A stretch of 64,000 nucleotides of DNA from DATFDN01 sp963756545 (GTDB lineage Bacteria > Pseudomonadota > Alphaproteobacteria > Acetobacterales > Acetobacteraceae), in assembly GCA_963756545.1 (NCBI GenBank), contig CAVWNY010000007.1:245235-309234 (forward strand), given 5' to 3'. The stretch's first letter is position 1; each line of letters starts with the position of its first letter. This document shows, one piece after another, positions 57,660 to 64,000 of the stretch. Position numbers and translations under genes: made by a program. The notes under the pieces are model-generated. The model made no database searches and was not told the DNA's origin. It worked only from the letters and a program-made list of their open reading frames with translations.

Positions 57660-57931
57660 AGCTGCATCGCATTGTCGCGGACCACGCTCACTTCATCCTG
57701 GCAAAGCCCTCGGAGGCTTCGCCTCAGATCCGCTTGCCCGCGTGTTCGACGCCTGGGGCTTCGATCGCTGCTTGTAGGGCACGGACTGGACGCGCGCGTT
57801 TGCTGTGGTCAACTACGAGCAGGCCGTCGAGCCCTTTCTTCAGACTGACCGCCTGAGCGACACTGAGCGGGCAATGCTCATGGGCGGTGCCTGCGCTAAG
57901 GCTTATGGCTGGTCGCCGCGGACGGCTTAAC
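57660..57931 (+). pseudogene. Amidohydrolase-2-type metal-dependent hydrolase, C-terminal remnant
   Basis: One frame reads DPLARVFDAWGFDRCL, then TAG at 57776-57778 where TGG is expected, then GTDWTRAFAVVNYEQAVEPF, DRLSDTERAMLMGGACAKAY and GWSPRTA to the stop. This is the end of an amidohydrolase-2 TIM barrel (GTDW is the metal Asp block). The N-terminal part is missing or eroded before 57660. Confidence 0.75.
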
Positions 57932-58260
57932 CTTATTCCTGGGTCCGAGGTAGCGAGATAGCATCTTCTCCGCCGTCGCCGTCTTGCTGGTCGAGCATAG
58001 GGACCGCAATCGAGAGCGCTTCCGCCAGAACACGCCCTTCAGCTCACGACCAGAGTGGACTTCTCTGGAGCTGGCGCAGATGGCCGGATCTGGCCGAAAG
58101 CCGACAGTCCGCTGTCGAGCATTCAAAAAGCAAAAGCGGACGCTCGGGTGGACTCTCAGCCTCTTTCCCAGACGAGACACCCGGCGGTTGTCTGGCGGTC
58201 CCCGAAGCGGACATGCGATGATTATGCCTTCGTCGTTGGACCGATGTGGCACCCTCGTCT
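57932..58260. other. Gene-free stretch with GCGGACA motifs
   Basis: No gene. Contains AAAAGCGGACGCTCGGG (~58134) and GAAGCGGACATGCG (~58206), members of the dispersed intergenic motif. Confidence 0.4.
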
Positions 58261-58731
58261 TCAGGCCCACTCGTGGCCGGCCGGTGCAGCCTCAATCTTC
58301 GCTATATCGATCCGGCGCATGGTCATCATGGCATCCATCGCCCGCTTCGCGGCAGCGCGATCTGGATCCTTCAGCGCGACAAGTAAGGCTCGCGGCACGA
58401 TTTGCCACGAAAAACCCCAGCGGTCCTTGCACCAACTGCACGCGCCTTCGCTGCCGCCATTCTCGATGATCGCGTTCCAATAGCGGTCAGTTTCTGCCTG
58501 ATCGTCGGTCATCACCTGGAAGCTCACCCCCTCGTTCGGCGTAAACGCGGGGCCACCGTTCAGACCAACAAAGGCTTGGCCAAACACGGTGAACTCGACG
58601 GTCAACTCGCGATCCTGTTCACCGCCAGGGTAATCGGATGGAGATTGAAGTGCTTGCCCGACATAGCTGCCAGGAAAGGTGGCCGCGTAGGATTCTGCCG
58701 CCTTTCGCGCCTCACCATGGTCAAACCACAA
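58261..58731 (-). CDS. PhnB-like VOC protein, start uncertain
   Basis: 156 residues if TTG 58731 is used. WFDHGEARKAAESYAATFPG, ELTVEFTVFGQAFVGLNGGP, PNEGVSFQVMTDDQAETDRY, WCKDRWGFSWQIVPRAL fit the PhnB/3-demethylubiquinone-methyltransferase-like VOC group. The fold should begin KIVNCLWFD, a few codons upstream, where there is no good start. A one-base indel in the AAAAA run near 58745 may have cut it from an ATG near 58785. It is the last gene of the ECF cluster. Confidence 0.7.
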   Translation of the reverse strand: MWFDHGEARKAAESYAATFPGSYVGQALQSPSDYPGGEQDRELTVEFTVFGQAFVGLNGGPAFTPNEGVSFQVMTDDQAETDRYWNAIIENGGSEGACSWCKDRWGFSWQIVPRALLVALKDPDRAAAKRAMDAMMTMRRIDIAKIEAAPAGHEWA

Positions 58732-58830
58732 ACAGTTGACAATTTTTCCAGACGTTGGAATTCCGTGACGAGCGCTAATGACATACCTCGATACGAAATT
58801 GCTTTTCGACGGAACGGGCCTTGTCGCCCG

Positions 58831-59197
58831 TCAGGCAGCCGGTATCGGCAGAACCGACATGATCTCCACGGACTCGCCGGGAAAGATCGCGAAATGCGGA
58901 TGATTTTCGAATAGCTTTGCGGCTGCCTCATGCGCTCCCACCCGCACGACCATGAAGGCGCCCATCTCGTTGCTCACGTCCTGGATGCCGCGTTCCGTGA
59001 CCTTTTTCGTCTTGCCGAGCGGCCCGCCCATGGTGGAAATCGCCGAGCGGTGCTTTTCCACCCATGCTTTCCAGGCGGCCATGCCCTCCTGTTCCTTGGA
59101 AGGCCGTTCGGCCTTAGGAAGCTCCATCCACACCTTCATGCGCGGGCTGGTTTTTCTGCCGAGAAAAGACCGCAAGGTAGGCATCGTTCGTGTTCAT
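58831..59197 (-). pseudogene. YCII-related protein, frameshifted near the start
   Basis: ATG 59197 (GAGGAAAG upstream) gives MNTNDAYLAVF. An extra T in TTTT near 59165 breaks the frame; the continuing frame has LGRKTSPRMKVWMELPKAER, MAAWKAWVEKHRSAISTMGG and PLGKTKKVTERGIQDVSNEM, FAIFPGESVEIMSVLPIP. Otherwise complete (~120 residues). Confidence 0.75.
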
Positions 59198-59227
59198 GCG
59201 ATTTTCTTTCCTCTGGCGATATTCACG

Positions 59228-59611
59228 TCACTGTTGAGGCGGAGTCGCGGCCGTTGCAGGAGAGAAGGAGTGGAAGCCAACCACGTCCAGCGCGCGCACC
59301 GGGCGCACTTCGATGCTGCCATATTTGGCAGGCGGGATCCGTGCCGCGATTGCGAGCGCCTCGTTCAGGTCCGTGGCCTCGATCAGATAAAAGCCGGCGA
59401 GCAGTTCCTTCGTCTCGGAAAAAGGCCCGTCAAACAACGCGACCTGGCCGTTGCGCACGCGCACGGTCGTGGCGGTGTGCGCGGGGTGCAACGGCTCCGC
59501 CGCGAGCAGCCTGCCGCTGCCCGCAAGCTCGGTCGCGAATTCAAAGCAGTCCTGATCGGGGCACGCGTTCCAGTGGGCCTCGTCGAGATAGACCAGGCAG
59601 AGATATTTCAC
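59228..59611 (-). CDS. YCII/DGPF-domain protein
   Basis: 127 residues. MKYLCLVYLDEAHWN opens the YCII fold and FDGPFSETKELLAGFYLIEA carries the DGPF motif. Proteins like this travel with ECF42 sigma factors, here at 61539-62781. Biochemical role unknown. Confidence 0.88.
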   Translation of the reverse strand: MKYLCLVYLDEAHWNACPDQDCFEFATELAGSGRLLAAEPLHPAHTATTVRVRNGQVALFDGPFSETKELLAGFYLIEATDLNEALAIAARIPPAKYGSIEVRPVRALDVVGFHSFSPATAATPPQQ

Positions 59612-59631
59612 CTTTCGCTCCTTTCCCCGCG

Positions 59632-60060
59632 TCAGGCGGCCAGGTGCATGTCGATCATCTCGCCGTTGACGATCCAGTGGCAGCCGAAGCGGTCCTTCAC
59701 CATGCCGAACTTCTTGGCCCAGAACGTGTCGCTGAACGGCATCGTCACGGTGCCGCCCTCGGCGAGCGCGTCGAAGACCTGTCGGGCCTTCTCGACGTTG
59801 TCGTAATTGAGCACGATCGAGACGCCCTGGATGCCCTGGTAGGGCATGTCGGGCGGGCAGTCGCCGGCGTAGAGAAATGTCCCGTCTTCGAGTTCGAGGC
59901 GGGCGTGCATGACGCGGTCGAGATGCTCGGGTGGGCTACGGTCGGCAAACGGCGTTTGCCGCGTCGTCATGATGCCGAGCCTGCCGCCCAGGACCTGTGC
60001 GTAGAAGCGCATGGCCTCGGCGCAGGTGCCGTCGAAGGCGAGATAGGGGATTGGTTGCAT
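59632..60060 (-). CDS. PhnB-like VOC-family protein
   Basis: 142 residues. MQPIPYLAFDGTCAEAMRFY, AQVLGGRLGIMTTRQTPFAD, GVSIVLNYDNVEKARQVFDA and AKKFGMVKDRFGCHWIVNGE are the PhnB-type glyoxalase fold. Part of the ECF cluster; substrate unknown. Confidence 0.87.
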   Translation of the reverse strand: MQPIPYLAFDGTCAEAMRFYAQVLGGRLGIMTTRQTPFADRSPPEHLDRVMHARLELEDGTFLYAGDCPPDMPYQGIQGVSIVLNYDNVEKARQVFDALAEGGTVTMPFSDTFWAKKFGMVKDRFGCHWIVNGEMIDMHLAA

Positions 60061-60087
60061 CGTCGGTTTGCCCTTCCGATCAAATGA

Positions 60088-60777
60088 TCAGGCGGCGGCC
60101 TGATCGGGGATGAAGTCCGCGAGCTGGGCGGCCATCGCGCTCCTGAAGGCCGGGCGGGCGATGCCGCGCGCGACGTAGGCGGCGAGGTTCGGATGACCGG
60201 CAACGAGCGTTTGATCGGGGATCGCCCGCAACGCATCCACCATCATCAGGTTACCTATCGTGAAGCGGCCTTCCAGCCAATCCTTGTCGGCAAGCGCCGC
60301 CGAGAGATGTGCAAGCCGTTGTGCGACCAACGGCGTCACGGCGGTGCGGGCCCCGCCCGACCACGGCGCGTCACCGAAGAAGAGTGTCGCTGCCGCCAGC
60401 ATGAAAGTCTGCGGCTCGATGCTGCTCAGCGCGGCGAACATCCAGGCGATCGCTCGGGCACGGCCGGGTTCGTCACGCGGCAGCAGCCGTTCGTCCTTGG
60501 CGCCGATGTGCAGCACAATGGCGCCGGACTCGAAGAGACATAGCGCACCTTCCTTATAGACGGGCACCTGCCCGAAGGGCTGCTCGGCCGGATAGCTTTC
60601 CGGCTGTGCCCGTCCGCACGCCATGCTGCCGGTGCCGCCGATCAGCCGTACCCGGTAGGGCAGGCCGATCTCCTCAAACGCCCAGCGCACCCGCAGATCG
60701 CGCACGAAGCCACGCGCAAAGGCCGGCACCCAGGCCAATGCGATGACCTCGACCGGCGAGGTTTCATCGATGGACAT
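60088..60777 (-). CDS. Glutathione S-transferase family protein
   Basis: 229 residues from MSIDETSPVEVIALAW (60777; GGGAGA upstream). FVRDLRVRWAFEEIGLPYRV starts the thioredoxin fold; QPFGQVPVYKEGALCLFESG (cis-Pro and ESGAI glutathione site) and a helical C-terminus follow. Probably redox or detoxification within the ECF regulon. Confidence 0.87.
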   Translation of the reverse strand: MSIDETSPVEVIALAWVPAFARGFVRDLRVRWAFEEIGLPYRVRLIGGTGSMACGRAQPESYPAEQPFGQVPVYKEGALCLFESGAIVLHIGAKDERLLPRDEPGRARAIAWMFAALSSIEPQTFMLAAATLFFGDAPWSGGARTAVTPLVAQRLAHLSAALADKDWLEGRFTIGNLMMVDALRAIPDQTLVAGHPNLAAYVARGIARPAFRSAMAAQLADFIPDQAAA

Positions 60778-60797
60778 GCGCTGTCTCCCTTTATGCT

Positions 60798-61457
60798 TCA
60801 GTCGCGATCCGGGTTCGGTGCACCCGGCGGGAACAGCTTGCGGTACGGCCGGGCGTCGTCCACGCAGCGCGCGACCGAGGGCAGTGCGAGCAGTACCGCC
60901 CGCCAGGCGGCGAGCCGTGGACAGTCTTCCGCCGCGATCGGCAGAACCCAGTCGGCGTAGAACAGGGACGGCGCTGCCGCACAGGTGACGAGCGTGACGG
61001 AAGGGGGCTCGCCCTCCGCCTGCAGCCACGTTTCGAGCCAGCGATAGGCGCGGCCGAGCGCCTGGCGCGCGGCGGCGATCTCCGCATGGTCGGGGGCGTC
61101 GGGAGCGACCATATGCGCCTGCACCACGCGGAACAAGTTTCCCATGACATAATTGTCGAACACGCGGTCGAGCATGCGAATGTGCGCGGCGACGGTGGGG
61201 TCGGCGGGGAGCAGCGAGCGGCACTCCGGCCGGGTCGCGGCCAGGTATTCGATAATAGCCGTCGCTTCGAACACGAGCGTCTCGCCATCGAGCAGCACCG
61301 GAAATTTGCCGGCGGGCGTGCGCTGCTGCACGACGGCCTGGTTTTCCGGATGCTCAGGGTCGAGCATGCGGAAGGTGAACGGCAGCGTGTTCGCGTAGAG
61401 CGGGATTAGCGCCTTCCAGGTGTAGGACGAAAACCGGTGGCCATAGAGCTGGAACAT
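60798..61457 (-). CDS. Glutathione S-transferase family protein
   Basis: 219 residues from MFQLYGHRFSSYTWKALIPL (61457; GAAGGGAC upstream, preferred over 61490). TPAGKFPVLLDGETLVFEAT is the thioredoxin-fold glutathione site, then AIIEYLAATRPECRSLLPAD and a helical domain. Twenty bases from the next GST gene, same strand. Confidence 0.87.
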   Translation of the reverse strand: MFQLYGHRFSSYTWKALIPLYANTLPFTFRMLDPEHPENQAVVQQRTPAGKFPVLLDGETLVFEATAIIEYLAATRPECRSLLPADPTVAAHIRMLDRVFDNYVMGNLFRVVQAHMVAPDAPDHAEIAAARQALGRAYRWLETWLQAEGEPPSVTLVTCAAAPSLFYADWVLPIAAEDCPRLAAWRAVLLALPSVARCVDDARPYRKLFPPGAPNPDRD

Positions 61458-61538
61458 CGGAAAAGTCCCTTCGGGCTGTGGCCTCTTCATTGACTGATCG
61501 AACGGCCGAGCAGGAATTCGACAGCGGCCAGAGATTTT

Positions 61539-62781
61539 TCACGCGCCGAGTTCGGCGAGACGCCGGCGCAGGAAGCGGCGTTCCGGTTCCTGCCGCGCGA
61601 GGTCGAGCGCGCGGGCGTAGGAGGCCCGTGCGTCCGCGATGCGGCCGGCGCGGCGGCTGAGATCGGCGTGCGCAGCATGCGTCAGGTGGTAGGTGGCGAG
61701 CGGCGCCTGGTTCAGCATCGGTTCGATCTGCGCGAGCCCGGCTTCCGGACCGTCGCGCATCGCGATCGCCACGGCACGGTTGAGCGCGACCACCGCCGAC
61801 GGTTCGCGTTGCAGCAGCCGGTCGTAGAGCCCGGCGATCTGCGCCCAGTCGGTCTCGGCCGCGATGGCTGCTTCGGAATGGACAGCGACAATTGCGGCCT
61901 GCAACGCATAGGGGCCGTGGCCTGGAGTGCGGAGCGCATCGAGGGCCATGGCGCGGCCGATGCCGAGTTCGCCGGCGTCCCAGAGCGATCGATCCTGTTC
62001 CTCCAGGCGAACCAGATCGCCGGCGGCGTCGGTGCGGGCGCGGCGGCGTCCGTGGTGCAGCAGCATCAGCGCGAGCAGGCCGCGCACCTCCGCGGTGGGG
62101 CAGAGCCGCACCAGGAGCCAGCCGAGCCGGATGGCCTCCGCGGCAAGATCGAAGCGCAGGGCATGCTCGCCGCTGCTGGCGGAATAGCCCTCGTTGAACA
62201 CCAGGTAGATCACGCGCAACACGCTATCGAGACGCGGGGCGAACTGGTCCGGCTCGGGAACCTCATAGGGGATGCGGGCGTCGCGGATCTTCGCCTTGGC
62301 GCGAACGATGCGTTGGGCGAGTGTGGAGGGGGTGGTCAGGAACGCGCGGGCGATTTCCTCGGTGGCGAGGCCGCAGACCTCGCGCAAGGTCAGCGCGATG
62401 CGAGCCTCTTCCGAAAGGCTCGGGTGACAGCAGGTGAAGATCAGCCGCAGGCGATCGTCCTCGATCGTCTCCTGCTCGCCCTGGCCGGGGCTCGGATCGG
62501 GGATTCTGCTCGATTGTTTCAGCGTGTTCGTCGATGCTGGCGAAGCGGGCCTCGCGGCGAAGGCGGTCGATTGCCTTGAACCGGCCAACGGAAACGAGCC
62601 ACGCGACCGGATTGGCCGGCACGCCGTCGCGCGGCCATTGTTCGGCGGCTGCGATGAAGGCGTCGTGTTCGGCTTCCTCGGCCCGTTCGAAGCTGCCGAG
62701 GAGCCGAACGAGGGTTGCGAAGATGCGTCGTCCGTCGCGGCGGTAGATAGCCTCGAGCAAGGCGGCGCGTTCTTTGCTCAT
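61539..62781 (-). pseudogene. ECF42-type RNA polymerase sigma factor with C-terminal TPR-like domain, frameshifted
   Basis: N-terminal frame: MSKERAALLEAIYRRDGRRI, AEEAEHDAFIAAAEQWPRDG and NPVAWLVSVGRFKAIDRLRR (region 2). One base changes near 62510, then ETIEDDRLRLIFTCCHPSLS, EARIALTLREVCGLATEEIA with TLAQRIVRAKAKIRDARIPY (region 4), and a long C-terminal domain (LYDRLLQREPSAVVALNRAV, ATYHLTHAAHADLSRRAGRI) as in the ECF42 group. Its ATG overlaps the upstream YCII stop (ATGA). If the shift is real, the regulon has lost its sigma factor. Confidence 0.87.
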
Positions 62782-63200
62782 GTGTCTTTTGCGCCCGCGA
62801 AAGCTGCTTCGTGCGCCATGCGGGCATCTTGTGTCAGGGCTCCGCCGAAATCCTCCATCTCATAGAATGGGCGGATTTCGATGTCGGAGTTGGTGATCAT
62901 CGGGTTCGGGCACCGGCGGACCCACTCAATCGCTTCCTCGAGCGAGCCGACGTTCCAGATCCAGAAGCCGGCGACGAGTTCCTTGGTCTCGGCGAACGGG
63001 CCATCGGTGATGGTGCGTGTACTGCCGGAGAAGCGCACTCGCACGCCATGCGAACTCGGCTTCAACCCGCCGCAAGGTCCGAGAATGCCGGCCTTGGCGA
63101 GATCTTCATTGAAGCGGCCCATGGCCGTCAGCAATTCCGGACTCGGCATCACCCCGGCCTCGGATTCGTTGGTCGCCTTCACAATGACCATGACTTGCAT
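62778..63200 (-). CDS. YCII/DGPF-domain protein, first gene of the sigma factor operon
   Basis: 140 residues. MQVMVIVKATNESEAGVMPS, ITDGPFAETKELVAGFWIWN (DGPF) and RPFYEMEDFGGALT. Overlaps the sigma factor start by four bases (ATGA), so the two are translated together. This pairing is the usual ECF42 arrangement. Confidence 0.9.
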   Translation of the reverse strand: MQVMVIVKATNESEAGVMPSPELLTAMGRFNEDLAKAGILGPCGGLKPSSHGVRVRFSGSTRTITDGPFAETKELVAGFWIWNVGSLEEAIEWVRRCPNPMITNSDIEIRPFYEMEDFGGALTQDARMAHEAAFAGAKDT

Positions 63201-63338
63201 GTCGATCTCCCCAGGAGCGCAGAGGACCAGACTGTCCCCAGCTCTGATCGAATGGCGAGGCCGGATTTCGACATGGGACCCGGCGGGCTATCAAGGCCAG
63301 GGTCGGAGGAAAATGCGCCGCCGGCCCTCAGAGGAGGA

Positions 63339-63361
63339 CACCCGATGCGGCCATCGGGGGC
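63339..63361. repeat. 23-base palindromic repeat, copy 2 (partner at 4208)
   Basis: Identical to 4208-4230, same orientation: CCCGATG-CGGC-CATCGGG hairpin. Lies 40 bases from recombinase-cassette debris. Confidence 0.6.
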
Positions 63362-63399
63362 GTCGTTCGGGACAAGCTGCCCGCCGGACCGCGCCGCTC

Positions 63400-63510
63400 A
63401 TCCAGAGAGCGTAGCCCACTGTCGCTCCCATCCCGCCGCGAACGGGTCCATCAACCTGGCAAGCCCAGCTCGGACGGCTGCCGCCCATCCAGGATCGCCT
63501 CAACGGGATC
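63400..63510 (-). pseudogene. Remnant of the recombinase-cassette HTH gene
   Basis: The minus strand reads VEAILDGRQPSELGLP, then a one-base shift and LMDPFAAG, matching the C-terminus of the HTH proteins at 10436 and 11554 (VEAILDGRQPRDLGLPRLMG). The rest is absent. A fourth trace of this cassette, 50 kb from the others. Confidence 0.7.
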
Positions 63511-63515
63511 GGCTC

Positions 63516-64000
63516 TCACGCAATCATCTTCACCAACTTCTCAATCCCCGCCATCCGATGATCAACCCGCTCTGGCTGCTGGCTTCCAAGATTTACCACC
63601 AGACGATCCACCCCGACCTCCGCATATTCCTGCATTGCATCGATCGGCATGGAGACTGGCGGCGTGATGATGATCTCGAACTCCTTGCCACGCTTGCGCC
63701 CGGCCTTCGCGAAGGCCGCGTCGAGGCGATTGACCATCTCCTTGGTGGCGGCAGGATCCCGATTGAACCCGTACCAGCCCGCGCCGAACCGCACGGCTCG
63801 GCGAAGCGCCGCCTCAGCATAGCCGCCGACGATAATCGGCACGTGGGGTTTCTGGATCGGCTTCGGGTCCAGCCGGCAGGTCTCGAACTTCACCCACTTC
63901 CCGGCGACGTCGACCACCGGCTCGGTCCACAGCCGCCGCATGACCTCCAGGAACTCGTCACAGCGCGCACCGCGATCTTCCCAGCGATAGCCGCAGGCCT
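63516..64000 (-). CDS. LLM-class F420/FMN-dependent oxidoreductase (partial, runs off the window)
   Basis: The C-terminal ~160 residues are visible. RWEDRGARCDEFLEVMRRLW, PIQKPHVPIIVGGYAEAALR, RAVRFGAGWYGFNRDPAATK and YAEVGVDRLVVNLGSQQPE are typical of LLM TIM barrels. The start lies beyond base 64000. No lesion in the visible part. Confidence 0.9.
   Translation of the reverse strand, partial: ACGYRWEDRGARCDEFLEVMRRLWTEPVVDVAGKWVKFETCRLDPKPIQKPHVPIIVGGYAEAALRRAVRFGAGWYGFNRDPAATKEMVNRLDAAFAKAGRKRGKEFEIIITPPVSMPIDAMQEYAEVGVDRLVVNLGSQQPERVDHRMAGIEKLVKMIA

Larger units (their letters stand above)
63201..63515. other. Spacer with repeat and recombinase-cassette debris
   Basis: No complete gene. 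Would carry the promoter of the ECF operon. Holds the second 23-base palindrome (63339-63361) and an HTH-gene remnant (63400-63510). Confidence 0.45.

Noticed and set aside
5727..57778. Recoding of TGA/TAG as Trp or other amino acid to explain in-frame stops
   Set aside because: The same genes also carry frameshifts and deletions, and intact genes here end normally at TGA and TAG, so decay is the simpler reading.
1..64000. CRISPR arrays
   Set aside because: No series of short, regularly spaced direct repeats was seen.
1..64000. rRNA and tRNA genes
   Set aside because: No rRNA signature and no full cloverleaf with matching arms was recognised by eye; a tRNA scan would be needed to be certain.

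Overview
This window is GC-rich DNA from what looks like an alphaproteobacterium, probably of the Acetobacteraceae type. That is inferred from gene content, codon bias and the mix of catabolic genes; no rRNA or tRNA is present to settle it. It is an accessory, decaying region. About half of the recognisable genes carry a frameshift, nonsense codon or truncation, and it holds three copies of one IS5-family element plus debris of other mobile DNA.

Layout: 0-2 kb, two tandem IS5/IS427-like copies sharing one CTAG target. 2-10 kb, an ApeA-like HEPN defence gene, an MgtC-like membrane protein, a broken UV-damage endonuclease gene, and a berberine-bridge-type FAD oxidase divergent from a broken winged-helix/TPR regulator. 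10-23 kb, a degraded prophage or phage-satellite-like block: a DUF2924 / serine recombinase / HTH cassette with ATGA overlaps, two excisionase-like HTH proteins, a frameshifted primase-helicase, an intact third IS copy, a ParB-methyltransferase fusion, and terminase small and large subunits. No portal, capsid or tail gene is visible.

23-28 kb, a polyamine/opine-type ABC importer: a divergent binding protein, then a hypothetical gene, two permeases and an ATPase. 28-33 kb, mobile debris (terminase fragment, DNA/RNA nuclease remnant, imuA-imuB remnant) around an alpha/beta hydrolase. 32.7-35.1 kb, two TIR-related genes on the same strand: an intact pentapeptide-repeat/TIR protein and a frameshifted TIR-like protein with a helical C-terminus. 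This is the best candidate for an unusual anti-phage system.

35-58 kb, mostly catabolic and enzyme genes: adenine deaminase, VOC and cupin proteins, HpcH/HpaI aldolase, flavoprotein, luciferase-like oxidoreductases, a 2-hydroxyacid dehydrogenase lacking its C-terminal catalytic segment, RraA-like protein, GMC oxidoreductase, exonuclease III and enolase-superfamily, metallo-beta-lactamase and amidohydrolase pseudogenes. 58-63 kb, a minus-strand ECF42-type sigma factor cluster with YCII/DGPF proteins, PhnB-like VOC proteins and two glutathione transferases. The window ends inside another luciferase-like oxidoreductase.

Functionally, the readable modules are defence (HEPN, TIR), phage-derived DNA handling, polyamine-type uptake, redox and catabolic enzymes, and an ECF-controlled small-enzyme regulon. 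Many single-base indels could be real decay or sequencing error. The truncations, IS insertions and internal deletions are harder to explain as error.
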